This document shows, piece after piece, positions 7,406 to 15,435 of a DNA stretch of 35,992 nucleotides (positions are counted from its first letter, which is position 1; each line of letters starts with the position of its first letter). The position numbers and the translations under genes were made by a program. The notes beneath the pieces were generated by a model. The model did no database searches, was not told where the DNA came from, and saw only the letters and a program-made list of their open reading frames with translations. The DNA comes from Acidobacteriota bacterium. Lineage in GTDB: Bacteria > Acidobacteriota > Blastocatellia > Pyrinomonadales > Pyrinomonadaceae. Where the stretch lies: assembly GCA_024640445.1 (NCBI GenBank), contig JAHEEZ010000003.1, forward strand, positions 1 through 35,992, read 5' to 3'.

Positions 7406-7993
7406 ATGCTAGCTTTTATCTTTAACTTCCTGATCATTCTTGCTGAAGGTTCCGCCTCCGCAGAGAAAGGCGGCTGGCTTGATGCTTGGAACAGGAACGT
7501 GGATCCGTACATGAACTACCCGGGCTTTGAGGCCTGGCGGTTCCTCAACCTCATCATTTTCTTCGGTATTCTCGCCTACATTCTAAAGAGGCCGCTTAGC
7601 GAGGCATACAAGGCGAAACGCGAAGCGATCCGGGCTGATCTTATAAGGGCGGAAGAAGAGCGAAAGGCCGCGATCGTAAAGCTTGCTGAAGCTGAAGCAA
7701 GGCTCGCCGGGCTGGATGCGGAAAAAGCGCGTCTTGTAGAGCACGCCAAATCTGAAGCAGTGGCCGAAAAAGAGAGGATCGCAGAGGAGATCCTGAACGA
7801 CGTGCGAAGGCTTCGCGAACAGGCCGAGAACGAGATCGACCGCAAATCGCAGCAGGTCCGGGTCAGGCTTCGCAGGTATTCGGCGGAAGAAAGCATAAGG
7901 CTGGCTGAAGAGAAGATCAGGAGCGCGATGAACTCGGAAGTGGATTCAAAGCTCGTCAAAGCGAACATTCAGACGATCGGAGGTATGAAATAG
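7406..7993 (+). CDS. atpF: ATP synthase F0 subunit b
   Basis: 195 residues. It begins with a hydrophobic stretch (MLAFIFNFLIILAEGSASA) that looks like a signal peptide or extra helix. A linker WLDAWNRNVDPYMNYPGFEA follows, then the real b-type helix AWRFLNLIIFFGILAYILKRPL. The rest is one long Ala/Glu/Lys/Arg coiled coil. N-terminally extended b subunits of this kind are known in delta-proteobacterial and acidobacterial ATP synthases. It pairs with the upstream b' subunit in the peripheral stalk. No Shine-Dalgarno is visible before the ATG, and a strong hairpin lies just upstream. The stop codon touches the atpH start directly. Confidence 0.93.
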   Translation: MLAFIFNFLIILAEGSASAEKGGWLDAWNRNVDPYMNYPGFEAWRFLNLIIFFGILAYILKRPLSEAYKAKREAIRADLIRAEEERKAAIVKLAEAEARLAGLDAEKARLVEHAKSEAVAEKERIAEEILNDVRRLREQAENEIDRKSQQVRVRLRRYSAEESIRLAEEKIRSAMNSEVDSKLVKANIQTIGGMK

Positions 7994-8536
7994 ATGAGCG
8001 TCGAGACCATAGCACGCCGCTATTCCAGCGCCCTGGCCGATGTCGTGATGCAATCAGGCAATGTCGACACCGTAGCCGCCGAGTTGAAGGACTGGGAGTC
8101 GATGATCGTCGGGAACCAGAATCTTCACACAGCATTCAGCAACCCTGCTATTGCGCACATGGCGAAAGAGAGGCTCCTTGATCAGTTGATCGCGCGATCG
8201 AACCCTTCGAAAACAACCGCGAACTTCCTGAAGGTGCTCCTGCGAAACTCCAGGCTCACCGAGCTGCCTCAAATAAACGAAAGATTTACCGCCGTCATCG
8301 ACGAACGGCGCGGCGTGACATCCGCGAGCGTGACATCCGCGCGCGAACTCACCGAAGCGGAAAAGGCCGATCTGAAGGCCAATCTTCAGAAGATGACCGG
8401 AATGGAGGTCAATCTTCAGTTTGAAATTGATCAGAATGTTATTGGCGGGGCGGTAACGCGACTTGGGTCCACCGTTTACGACGGCTCCGTGAAAACTCAA
8501 TTGGAAATACTTAAGCAACAGATGATCGATTCGTAG
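7994..8536 (+). CDS. atpH: ATP synthase F1 subunit delta (OSCP)
   Basis: 180 residues, normal length. The N-terminal ETIARRYSSALADVVMQSG is the standard delta/OSCP start, an alpha-helical domain that binds the alpha-subunit N-termini. The C-terminal part has the family's GMEVNLQFEIDQNVIGGAVTRLGSTVYDGSVKTQL. It links the peripheral stalk to the F1 head. The ATG follows the b stop with no gap, and GGAGG stands 9 bases before it inside the end of atpF, so the two genes are translationally coupled. The spacing to atpA is also short. Confidence 0.96.
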   Translation: MSVETIARRYSSALADVVMQSGNVDTVAAELKDWESMIVGNQNLHTAFSNPAIAHMAKERLLDQLIARSNPSKTTANFLKVLLRNSRLTELPQINERFTAVIDERRGVTSASVTSARELTEAEKADLKANLQKMTGMEVNLQFEIDQNVIGGAVTRLGSTVYDGSVKTQLEILKQQMIDS

Positions 8537-8593
8537 CCGCGAATGTCGGACCTTGACGGGTCCGGCCGGCGGGTGCGGACGGAATTTAAGAAT

Positions 8594-10186
8594 ATGGAAG
8601 CAATCAAGGCCAACGAGATAAACGAGATTATCCGGGCACAGATCGAGAATTTTGACGCGAGCATGACCGTTGACGAAGTAGGAACGGTCATCAAGATCGG
8701 CGACGGAATAGCCGAGATTTACGGACTTGAAAAGGTCATGGCCGGTGAGCTGCTGGAATTTGACCACGGTGTTCGCGGCCTGGCGCTCAACCTCGAAGAG
8801 GACAAGGTCGGAGCCGTTCTGTTCGGCGATTTCCAAAAGATCAAAGAGGGCGACGAAGCAAAACGCACTAAGAAGATCATGAGCGTTCCTGCCGGCGACG
8901 CACTTGTCGGCCGCGTTGTGGACGCGCTTGGAAATCCGATCGACGGCAAGGGCGAGATCGTCACTGACACTTACAATCCGGTTGAGCGCATCGCGCCGGG
9001 CATCATCGACAGACAGCCGGTTAAAGAACCGCTCCAGACGGGTCTCAAGGCGATCGACTCCATGGTTCCCATCGGCCGCGGTCAGCGTGAGCTGATCATC
9101 GGCGACCGCCAGACCGGTAAGACCGCAGTCGCGATCGACACGATCATCAACCAGAAAGGCAAGGACGTGATCTGTGTCTACGTCGCCATCGGACAAAAGC
9201 GCTCGACGGTCGCTCAGGTAGTTGAGAAGCTCAAGGAATTTGGCGCGATGGATTACACGATCGTCGTCGCCGCAACCGCTTCTGATCCCGCGGCCATGCA
9301 ATACCTGGCGCCGTATACCGGCGTCGCAATGGGCGAATACTTCCGCGATAACGGCCGCCACGCTTTGACGATCTACGACGATCTTTCGAAACAGGCTGCT
9401 GCGTATCGCGAGATCTCGCTTCTGCTCAGAAGGCCTCCGGGCCGCGAGGCCTATCCCGGCGACGTGTTCTATCTTCACTCAAGGCTTCTTGAAAGGGCTG
9501 CGAAGATGGCCGATGCGCGCGGCGGCGGATCGCTGACCTCGCTTCCGATCATCGAGACCCAGGCAGGCGACATCTCGGCATATATTCCGACTAACGTGAT
9601 TTCAATTACCGACGGACAGATCTTCCTTGAGGCCGACCTGTTCAACTCAGGTATTCGCCCCGCCATTAACGTTGGTAACTCGGTTTCCCGTGTAGGCGGC
9701 GCGGCGCAGGTCAAGGCGATGAAACAGGTCGCCGGAACGCTCAGGATCGACCTTGCACAGTACCGCGAACTGGCGGCGTTTGCTCAGTTCGGATCGGATC
9801 TCGACAAATCGACCCAGGCTCAGCTTGAACGCGGCAAGAGGCTGACCGAGATCCTCAAGCAGGGCCAGTACAGGCCGATGGAGGTCGAGAACCAGGTTCT
9901 TATCATATGGACGGCGACTAACGGCTTCGTCGATGACGTTGCGGTCGAAGACCTCGGCCAGTTCGAACGCGAGCTGTTCGAGTTCATGGAAAACTCCGCT
10001 CCCGCCGTTATGCAGACCCTGCGCGAAAAGAAGGCGGTTGATGACGATCTTAAGGCAAGCCTGAAAGAGGCGCTTGAAGATTTCAAGGCGACCCGATGGA
10101 GCAAGGCTGAGGCTGCTGAAGAGATAGCAGAGGCCGCAGAAGAAACCACGGAGGCCGAGACCGAGTCGGCATCGGCAAAGGCATAG
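8594..10186 (+). CDS. atpA: ATP synthase F1 subunit alpha
   Basis: 530 residues from the chosen ATG. The track starts 17 codons earlier at 8543, but [20 protein letters not shown] is the family N-terminus and the extra [15 protein letters not shown] has no ribosome site. The P-loop [13 protein letters not shown] binds nucleotide at the non-catalytic site. [23 protein letters not shown] and [26 protein letters not shown] are alpha signatures. The last about 30 residues form an Ala/Glu-rich acidic tail ([20 protein letters not shown]) beyond the usual end of the protein, which may be flexible. It is the main structural partner of beta, which is not encoded here. An antisense ORF of 474 residues over it is a shadow. 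Confidence 0.97.
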   Translation: MEAIKANEINEIIRAQIENFDASMTVDEVGTVIKIGDGIAEIYGLEKVMAGELLEFDHGVRGLALNLEEDKVGAVLFGDFQKIKEGDEAKRTKKIMSVPAGDALVGRVVDALGNPIDGKGEIVTDTYNPVERIAPGIIDRQPVKEPLQTGLKAIDSMVPIGRGQRELIIGDRQTGKTAVAIDTIINQKGKDVICVYVAIGQKRSTVAQVVEKLKEFGAMDYTIVVAATASDPAAMQYLAPYTGVAMGEYFRDNGRHALTIYDDLSKQAAAYREISLLLRRPPGREAYPGDVFYLHSRLLERAAKMADARGGGSLTSLPIIETQAGDISAYIPTNVISITDGQIFLEADLFNSGIRPAINVGNSVSRVGGAAQVKAMKQVAGTLRIDLAQYRELAAFAQFGSDLDKSTQAQLERGKRLTEILKQGQYRPMEVENQVLIIWTATNGFVDDVAVEDLGQFERELFEFMENSAPAVMQTLREKKAVDDDLKASLKEALEDFKATRWSKAEAAEEIAEAAEETTEAETESASAKA

Positions 10187-10208
10187 TTCCGAAAGGTCCG
10201 AACGAAAA

Positions 10209-11078
10209 ATGGCAAGCTTACTGGACATGAGAAGACGGATCAAATCCGTCAAGAATACTCAGCAGATCACGAAAGCGATGAAGATGGTCGCGGCTGCGAA
10301 GCTGAAGCGAGCACAGGACCGTGTGACCGCGGCGAGACCTTATGCTGTGAAGATGAGCGAGGTGCTTGGCGGACTTAGCGCGAAGCTCGCGAACGACTTT
10401 ACGCATCCGCTACTGAATGAAAGGGGGGATTCAAAATACCTGATCGTTCTGGTCTCAGCCGACAAGGGTCTTTGCGGAGGTTTCAATGCGAACCTGATGA
10501 AAGCCGCGCAGAACTTCATCGCCGGGCATGAGGGCCGCGGAATATCGATGGTGCCGGTGGGCAGAAAGGCGAGGGATTTCTTCCGCCGCCGCCACATGAC
10601 CTTCGTAGAGGAGTACGTTGGCCTGACCGGCAGCGGGCAGGCGTCCGTTTCTGACGCCCGCGAGATCTCGGAGAAGATAATCAGCACGTTCGTCGAGGAC
10701 GAGTCTATCGACAAGGTGTTCCTCATTTTCACCGAGTTCAAGACCGTCATATCCCAGGACGTTCGCGTCGAACAGTTGCTTCCCATCCCGGATACCGCGG
10801 AAGAGAGCGGTGATGCCGCCGAGGCCGAGTACATCTACGAACAACCGCCAACTGAGATCTTCGGCAAGCTGCTTCCGAAGCAGGTAGAGACGCAGGTTTT
10901 CAGGGCGATGCTGGAGTCGGTAGCTTCCGAGCAGGGCGCTCGGATGACCGCTATGGACTCCGCGTCAAAGAACGCCGGCGAGTTGATCGACAGCCTGACA
11001 CTCAATATGAACCGCATCCGTCAGGCGGATATTACCCGTGAGATCATCGAGGTTGTCTCCGGCGCCGCGGCGCTCTAA
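10209..11078 (+). CDS. atpG: ATP synthase F1 subunit gamma
   Basis: 289 residues, normal length. MASLLDMRRRIKSVKNTQQITKAMKMVAAAKLKRAQ is the canonical N-terminal helix of the rotating shaft. The C-terminal helix EQGARMTAMDSASKNAGELIDSLTLNMNRIRQADITREIIEVVSGAAAL is equally clear. The middle has the family Rossmann-like domain (KYLIVLVSADKGLCGGFNANL). The subunit turns inside the alpha3-beta3 hexamer. It follows atpA by 22 bases and is the last gene of the unit: a strong terminator comes 60 bases after its stop, and no atpD or atpC follows. Confidence 0.97.
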   Translation: MASLLDMRRRIKSVKNTQQITKAMKMVAAAKLKRAQDRVTAARPYAVKMSEVLGGLSAKLANDFTHPLLNERGDSKYLIVLVSADKGLCGGFNANLMKAAQNFIAGHEGRGISMVPVGRKARDFFRRRHMTFVEEYVGLTGSGQASVSDAREISEKIISTFVEDESIDKVFLIFTEFKTVISQDVRVEQLLPIPDTAEESGDAAEAEYIYEQPPTEIFGKLLPKQVETQVFRAMLESVASEQGARMTAMDSASKNAGELIDSLTLNMNRIRQADITREIIEVVSGAAAL

Positions 11079-11140
11079 AGATAGTACTGAGAGGTGAGGA
11101 CTGAGAAGAATCAGACCCGCCCCTCGCAATCAAATTCCGA

Positions 11141-11174
11141 CCCCGCCCGGGCAATTCGTCCGGTGCGGGGTTTT
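11141..11174 (+). terminator. Rho-independent terminator of the atp operon
   Basis: CCCCGCCCGG-gcaattcgt-CCGGtGCGGGG followed by TTTT. A 10-bp GC-rich stem with a single bulge and a short T-run is a good terminator. It closes the b'-b-delta-alpha-gamma unit and shows that beta and epsilon are not cotranscribed here. Confidence 0.8.
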
Positions 11175-11303
11175 CAATGCTAAAAAGAGCAATGTTCTCG
11201 CTGACTGAAGGATCCGTTCAATACTGGACCCCCGGATATCAAGTGCCATCATCGGCCGCTTTTCTTCAATGTCCTTGCCTGAGTTCGACGCAATGAAAAT
11301 TGT

Positions 11304-11332
11304 TTGAATTAGTCTTCGATTTCAGATATATT
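11304..11332 (+). promoter_or_regulatory. Sigma70-type promoter (TTGAAT-17-TATATT)
   Basis: Both hexamers match the consensus at five of six (-35) and five of six (-10) positions with the ideal 17-base spacer. It lies 54 bases before the ATG of the small membrane protein. The rest of the 11175-11303 stretch shows no gene or obvious structure. Confidence 0.55.
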
Positions 11333-11385
11333 CGGCTTGCCTTTTCTTTAAGTACTTAACTTTCAGGAAGATATTGGAGGAACAG

Positions 11386-11661
11386 ATGGAAATTCTCGGT
11401 TTTTTGGGTATCGGTTTGGGCGCCTTGCTATTCTTGATCGGCTGGATCTGGCTTATCGTTATCGGTTTCAAGGAAGGCGGACCTCTTTGGGGAATACTGA
11501 TCATCTTTTTCAGCTGGCTCGCCGGCATCATTTTCTGCTTTATGAAGAAGACCGGTTGGATACCGCTCGCCCTTATGCTGGTCGGTATTTTCTTTTACGC
11601 CGTGGGTGCTATACCCCTTATCATCAATATGATGGATTCGGCTGGCGGCGCTCCGTTCTAG
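11386..11661 (+). CDS. Small multi-pass membrane protein, unknown function
   Basis: 91 residues. The track starts at TTG 11374, but GGAGG stands just before the ATG at 11386, so MEILGFLGIGLGALLFLIGW is the better N-terminus. Three hydrophobic segments are visible (about residues 3-23, 32-48 and 55-78), separated by short loops such as GFKEGGPLW and MKKTGW. No cysteine or charged motif suggests a reaction. The pattern resembles small inner-membrane proteins found in many acidobacteria and proteobacteria. I do not recognise a named family. A promoter lies just upstream, and a VanZ-like gene follows after 17 bases, so the two may be cotranscribed. Confidence 0.7.
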   Translation: MEILGFLGIGLGALLFLIGWIWLIVIGFKEGGPLWGILIIFFSWLAGIIFCFMKKTGWIPLALMLVGIFFYAVGAIPLIINMMDSAGGAPF

Positions 11662-11678
11662 CTTCAGAACCATAGATT

Positions 11679-12128
11679 ATGGACAAGATCAGGCGTGAAC
11701 GATTAATTCGTTACACGCCTTTTGTTTTGTGGACCGCCGTCGTGCTCGGGTTTTCGACGAGTGGCGCGTCGATGTCCCGTACCTCGCGGATCATCAGGCC
11801 GATCCTGGAATTCCTGTTTCCGGGCGCGCCGGAGGCGACTCTCGTTTTCTACCATGGCCTTATAAGAAAGTCGGCGCACTTCTTCGAATATGCCCTGCTT
11901 TCCCTGCTCGCGATCAGGGCATTCACGGGCTCGTCCAGACATTTTCTCACTGACCATCCCTTTATATCAGCTGTTCTGGCGGCGGTCACTGTCGCCGCGA
12001 TCGACGAGTTCAACCAGTCGTTCGATCCTTCCCGAACCGGCCAATTTCGGGACGTGCTTTTGGATTTTTCGGGCGCGGCGGCGGCAGCGTTGGCCCTCGC
12101 GGTTTATAGGAGCTTTCGGAAAAATTGA
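11679..12128 (+). CDS. VanZ-like membrane protein
   Basis: 149 residues with four hydrophobic helices. The signatures RKSAHFFEYALLSLL and AAIDEFNQSFDPSRTGQFRDVLLDFSGA are the conserved core of the VanZ family. The Asp-Glu-x-x-Gln and Arg-x-x-Asp residues lie near the membrane surface. The family takes its name from the teicoplanin-resistance protein VanZ. Most members, including this type, are chromosomal, and their biochemical role is not known. It follows the small membrane protein by 17 bases with only a weak ribosome site, suggesting coupled expression. There is no van cluster nearby, so I do not infer antibiotic resistance. Confidence 0.85.
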   Translation: MDKIRRERLIRYTPFVLWTAVVLGFSTSGASMSRTSRIIRPILEFLFPGAPEATLVFYHGLIRKSAHFFEYALLSLLAIRAFTGSSRHFLTDHPFISAVLAAVTVAAIDEFNQSFDPSRTGQFRDVLLDFSGAAAAALALAVYRSFRKN

Positions 12129-12155
12129 TAAACTAAAGGCCGTTCCCGTATAATT
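12126..12155 (+). promoter_or_regulatory. Promoter of the SPFH gene (TTGATA-18-TATAAT)
   Basis: A perfect -10 TATAAT with a TTGATA -35 (5/6) at 18 bases. The -35 overlaps the last codon of the VanZ gene. The downstream gene starts at 12262, leaving an untranslated leader of about 100 bases with a small hairpin (CCGGA-actttg-TCCGG near 12210). Confidence 0.55.
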
Positions 12156-12261
12156 CGAAGATTGCGGCAATTTTCAGTTCGCGTTATCGATGACCGCACT
12201 GATCCCCCGCCGGAACTTTGTCCGGAACGGGACGTAGGATATTCAACAAGGAGATAAAAGA

Positions 12262-13428
12262 ATGGGAATTTGGGACAAGGTTAAAAGCGAAGCCTTAAAT
12301 CAGTTTATAGAGGTCATTGAGTGGCTCGATGATTCAAAGGACACCATCCTTTACCGGTTTCCGGTTGAAGGGCAGGAGATCAAGAACGGTGCGCAGTTGA
12401 TAGTAAGAGAATCACAGGCGGCGGTCTTCGTGTATGAAGGCCAGGCGGCAGATGTTTTCGGACCCGGCAAATACACTATCGATGGTGGAAACACCCCGAT
12501 CCTTTCAAAGCTCGGGGCCTGGAAGTACGGTTTCAACTCGCCTTTCAAATCAGAGGTCTATTTCGTCAACACCAAGCAGTTCACGGATATGAAGTGGGGA
12601 ACTTCCAATCCTATAATGCTGCGCGACGACGATTTCGGGATCGTCCGACTCCGTGCGTTTGGCGCGTACTCGATGCGAGTCGCGGATCCTTCGACCTTTA
12701 TTAAAGAAGTTGCGGGTACAAATTCACACTTTGAGACCGAAGATATTGATACTCAACTGAAACGCTCGATCGTAACCGAGTTCTCAGACGCGATAGGCGA
12801 GATGAAGATTCCCGCTCTTGACCTCGCTGCCCAATACAAGGAGATCGGCGAGGCGATCCGTGAGAAGATCAATGTCGATTTCAGTGGTTATGGGCTCGAA
12901 GTAACGAAGTTCTACGTTGAGAACGTCAGCCTTCCGAAAGAAGTGGAAGAAGCAATGGACAAGCGTGCCTCGATGGGCGCTCTCGGCGACGCTCAGAAAT
13001 ACGCGCAATTTCAGGCTGCCGACGCTATGCGGGACGCGGCACAGAACGAGGGCGGAGGGGCCGGTCTTGGAGCGGGGCTTGGAGCCGGTTTCGCGGTTGG
13101 AAATCAGATGGTCAACGCTTTCGGAGGAGCCCAGCAGGGAGGTCAGCAGCAAAGCGGCCAATCGGGGGCGGCGAGCGTCGCTTGTCCGAATTGCGGCAAA
13201 CCGAACCTGCAGGATGCGAAGTTCTGCGCCGAATGTGGCGGCAAGATGGAGATCGTGAGGGTCCCATGCGTAAAATGCGGAGCTCAATTGCGAGAAGGAG
13301 CGAAGTTCTGCTCAGAATGCGGATCGAGCCAGGAAAAAGAGAAATGCGCCAAATGCCAGGCCGAGCTCGCTGCGGGTACCAAGTTCTGCGCGGAGTGCGG
13401 GACCAAAACCGAAGATGCGGAAGGATAA
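12262..13428 (+). CDS. SPFH/Band-7 domain protein with three zinc ribbons (YdjI-like)
   Basis: 388 residues. The N-terminal two thirds, from MGIWDKVKSEALNQFIEVIEW, is the SPFH domain of the type often annotated virion core protein or YdjI. It includes ESQAAVFVYEGQAADVFGPG and the IREKINVDFSGYGLEVTKFYVENVSLP segment. A Gly/Gln-rich linker (about 275-310) follows. The C-terminus holds three CxxC...CxxC zinc ribbons: CPNCGKPNLQDAKFCAECG, CVKCGAQLREGAKFCSECG and CAKCQAELAAGTKFCAECG. In Bacillus, YdjI works with PspA/YdjG-H at the stressed membrane. A membrane-associated scaffold role is inferred. GGAG lies 9 bases before the ATG. There is no PspA homologue in the window. Confidence 0.85.
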   Translation: MGIWDKVKSEALNQFIEVIEWLDDSKDTILYRFPVEGQEIKNGAQLIVRESQAAVFVYEGQAADVFGPGKYTIDGGNTPILSKLGAWKYGFNSPFKSEVYFVNTKQFTDMKWGTSNPIMLRDDDFGIVRLRAFGAYSMRVADPSTFIKEVAGTNSHFETEDIDTQLKRSIVTEFSDAIGEMKIPALDLAAQYKEIGEAIREKINVDFSGYGLEVTKFYVENVSLPKEVEEAMDKRASMGALGDAQKYAQFQAADAMRDAAQNEGGGAGLGAGLGAGFAVGNQMVNAFGGAQQGGQQQSGQSGAASVACPNCGKPNLQDAKFCAECGGKMEIVRVPCVKCGAQLREGAKFCSECGSSQEKEKCAKCQAELAAGTKFCAECGTKTEDAEG

Positions 13429-13451
13429 TTTCCTTCAACGGCACTAAACCG

Positions 13452-13485
13452 AAAGGGCAGGAGTTGATCGCTTCTGCCCTTTTCT
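13452..13485 (+). terminator. Rho-independent terminator after the SPFH gene
   Basis: AAAGGGCAGGAG-ttgatcg-CTTCTGCCCTTT is a 12-bp stem with one G-T pair. It runs into TTTTC. It separates the SPFH gene from the Trm112-like gene. Confidence 0.8.
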
Positions 13486-13550
13486 TCTGCTTGTCCGGAA
13501 GCGGTTTTCGGGCGACAATTAGCACAGTCTAGAAAAAGGAGTACTTATTA

Positions 13551-13742
13551 ATGGCTATCAGTCCAGAACTGTTAGAGATCCTTCGATGCCCGCAATGCAG
13601 GTCCGAGGTCCGGCTCACGGCAGACGAAACCGGACTCAAATGTACGAATGCGGAATGCCGGCTTGTCTATCCGGTCAGGGATGAGATACCAGTGATGATC
13701 GTGGAGGAGGCAAAGCAGGAGGCCGCGGAAGACGTTTCCTGA
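13551..13742 (+). CDS. Trm112-like zinc-binding protein (UPF0434/YcaR type)
   Basis: 63 residues. ELLEILRCPQCRSEVRL begins the family core, and two further Cys-containing turns (LKCTNAECRLVYPVRDEIPVMIV) match the Trm112/YcaR fold, which has a single zinc site. Eukaryotic Trm112 activates methyltransferases; the role of the bacterial short form is uncertain. In enterobacteria ycaR sits beside lipid A and KDO genes. Here it is followed 22 bases later by a GT9 glycosyltransferase, a similar envelope context. AAAGGAG stands 11 bases before the ATG. Confidence 0.9.
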   Translation: MAISPELLEILRCPQCRSEVRLTADETGLKCTNAECRLVYPVRDEIPVMIVEEAKQEAAEDVS

Positions 13743-13763
13743 GGCGCCTTACCGACCGAACGA

Positions 13764-14840
13764 TTGAATAGACCACATCAAAGATTCGAATCGGGAAACA
13801 TTCCGGAGCTTGACGCTCATTCGCGAATTCTGGTCATCCGCCTCAGGTCGATCGGTGACACGGTACTGTGTACGCCGACGCTCAGGGCATTGCGAACTCA
13901 TTTGCCGGAAGCCAGGATCGATGTGCTTCTGGAGAACTGGGTGGCGCCGCTTCTTGATGGATACGACAAGGTCGATTCCGTTATAGCGATCCCGGATTCC
14001 GGTATCGGAAGGCTGCAGGCGGCAATTGCGCTCCGTAAAGCGCGGTACGACGCCGTCATCAACCTGCACGGGGGCACGACATCAACGTTTCTGGCCCGCG
14101 CGACCGGTGCCGCGGTGAGGGTCGGTTACGCGAACTACCAGTATTCGTTCCTATACAATGTGCTTCTCGACTCTTCATCGCGTTTTTGGAACTCAGAATC
14201 TACCCATTCCGCAGAACAACAGCTTGCGCTCGCCGGCAGTCTCGGGGTCCCGGTAGACTTCAGGCCGGAATCTCAACTCCCGATACTCGAAGCGGCAAAT
14301 AGACAGGTGATGTCGAGGCTCGTTGAGGCCGGCCTTTCCGGAAATGACGCTCCCATAGCCCTTATCCACCCTGCGGCCGCCACGTTCACGAAGCAATGGG
14401 ACGTTCAAAAGTTCGCGGCGCTTGCGGATCATCTTTCTCAAAGAGGGTTCTTTGTCGCCGCGGTAGGTTCGGCAAACGAAAATGCTCTGCTGGAAGAATT
14501 GAAATCCCTTTCCGACGCCAGGATAGCGACATTCGGAGGATTGCCCCTCCAGCAGATCACCGCGCTTGCCTCGATCTCGCGGCTCTTCGTTGGAAACGAT
14601 TCCGGTATCGCCCATATAGCGGCCGCAGTCGGGACTCCGCCCGTCGTGATATTCGGTTCATCCAATCGCGAACATTGGCGTCCTTGGACGAAAGGACCTT
14701 GCGAAATCGTATTTCGGGAATTCAGCTGCCAGCCATGTCCCGGATATGAGTGCCTCCGATTCGGCGACCCAAGGTGCATTCTTGAAGTCGATCTTGGAGA
14801 GGTTGTCGCGGCCGTTGACAGGCTGATCGATCGCACTTGA
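13764..14840 (+). CDS. Glycosyltransferase family 9 (heptosyltransferase-like)
   Basis: 358 residues. ILVIRLRSIGDTVLCTPTLRAL is the family N-terminus, and VGNDSGIAHIAAAVGTPPVVIFGSSNREHWRPW is the C-terminal nucleotide-sugar site. HPAAATFTKQWDVQKFAALADHL is also typical. GT9 enzymes transfer heptose from ADP-heptose to lipopolysaccharide core. The late Cys cluster FSCQPCPGYEC is common in this family. The only usable start is TTG at 13764: an in-frame TGA lies 24 bases upstream and no ATG or GTG occurs before the Rossmann motif at residue 22. Spacing to the Trm112-like gene is short, so an envelope-sugar operon is likely. Confidence 0.9.
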   Translation: MNRPHQRFESGNIPELDAHSRILVIRLRSIGDTVLCTPTLRALRTHLPEARIDVLLENWVAPLLDGYDKVDSVIAIPDSGIGRLQAAIALRKARYDAVINLHGGTTSTFLARATGAAVRVGYANYQYSFLYNVLLDSSSRFWNSESTHSAEQQLALAGSLGVPVDFRPESQLPILEAANRQVMSRLVEAGLSGNDAPIALIHPAAATFTKQWDVQKFAALADHLSQRGFFVAAVGSANENALLEELKSLSDARIATFGGLPLQQITALASISRLFVGNDSGIAHIAAAVGTPPVVIFGSSNREHWRPWTKGPCEIVFREFSCQPCPGYECLRFGDPRCILEVDLGEVVAAVDRLIDRT

Positions 14841-14982
14841 AGCCCAAATCGACGGGGCGAGAATGGCGTCGCGGTCCGGACCTGTCGGGAAAAACATCTT
14901 GCCTTTTCGAGCAGATTCGGAGTACCATTAGACGTAAATCGGAACTTAAGAAGTAAGGTTTCAGGCAAAATCAGGTCTGACC

Positions 14983-15061
14983 GGCCCCCTGTGGTCCCGC
15001 AGAAGCGGGCATCGGCAGAATTCGCATACCAGCGTTTAGGGCCTTTCGGGACCAAAGGAGG
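14983..15061 (+). promoter_or_regulatory. Leader with alternative pairings ending at a Shine-Dalgarno
   Basis: The 233-base gap after the GT9 gene has no coding frame. CCCGC-agaa-GCGGG (14996-15009) can fold locally. GGTCCCG (14993-14999) can instead pair with CGGGACC (15047-15053), which directly precedes AAAGGAGG. GGCCC (14983-14987) can pair with GGGCC (15039-15043). The two folds exclude each other, which suggests translational control. Inference from base pairing only. Confidence 0.3.
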
Positions 15062-15073
15062 AACGTAAGTCAT

Positions 15074-15265
15074 ATGTTATATGGACTTGGAGCTGTGATC
15101 AGTTTTGTTATCGCGGCGTTCTGTTTCTATTGGATCCGTACGACGGAGTCTAGTCCTCTGATGCTGGTCATCGGAATAGTATTTGGAATCTTGACCATTG
15201 TCTTCGGAGGCTTATTCCTCGCCGGCAGGATCAATAAGACAGAAGACATTCACGTCACAGAATAG
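15074..15265 (+). CDS. Small two-helix membrane protein, unknown function
   Basis: 63 residues. Two hydrophobic segments fill most of the protein: LYGLGAVISFVIAAFCFYWI and SPLMLVIGIVFGILTIVFGGLFLAG. A short polar C-terminus follows (RINKTEDIHVTE). No functional motif is visible and I do not recognise the family. AAAGGAGG lies 12 bases before the ATG, at the end of a leader that can adopt two alternative foldings. The next gene is 310 bases away, so it is probably expressed alone. Confidence 0.6.
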   Translation: MLYGLGAVISFVIAAFCFYWIRTTESSPLMLVIGIVFGILTIVFGGLFLAGRINKTEDIHVTE

Positions 15266-15286
15266 TATCCGGCTGCGGAATCCGGC

Positions 15287-15330
15287 ACGGGCGATCAGTC
15301 CTGATAAGTCATCATGTGTGACTCGCCCGT
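15287..15330 (+). other. Nested hairpin downstream of the 63-residue gene
   Basis: ACGGGCGA (15287-15294) is perfectly complementary to TCGCCCGT (15323-15330). Inside it, GTCA-tcatgtg-TGAC forms a second stem. Outer GCGG/CCGC arms extend it. There is no T-run after it. It may be a terminator lacking a U tract, or part of the leader of the transporter genes. Confidence 0.45.
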
Positions 15331-15378
15331 ACCCCGCGCTAAAGTAAATCCCTGGTTTCAAGACTTGCTAAAGGAGAA

Positions 15379-15435
15379 ATGAACCACGTAGGGGTTTATT
15401 TTTGTCTTGGGGGGTTGGTTCCCTCAAGGAAGTGA
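15379..15435 (+). CDS. Possible 18-residue leader peptide
   Basis: ATG with AAGGAG at ideal spacing opens an 18-codon frame (MNHVGVYFCLGGLVPSRK) that ends in TGA. It is too short for the ORF track. Its second half forms a hairpin, CTTGGGGG-gttggtt-CCCTCAAG. It lies 141 bases before the first SLC13-type gene in the otherwise non-coding 15266-15575 gap. A translated leader that controls the transporter pair is the natural reading, but the frame could be chance. Confidence 0.25.
   Translation: MNHVGVYFCLGGLVPSRK

Noticed and set aside
8054-9478. 474-residue minus-strand ORF over atpH/atpA
   Set aside because: Antisense shadow produced by the codon bias of the atp genes; it spans two clear genes on the other strand.
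11679-12128. Glycopeptide-resistance gene
   Set aside because: VanZ-family proteins are widespread on chromosomes without a van cluster; no vanHAX-type gene is nearby.
15433-15435. TGA of the 18-codon leader frame read as selenocysteine
   Set aside because: The continued frame ends after another 15 codons, there is no SECIS-like stem directly downstream and no redox motif. The ordinary stop reading is simpler.
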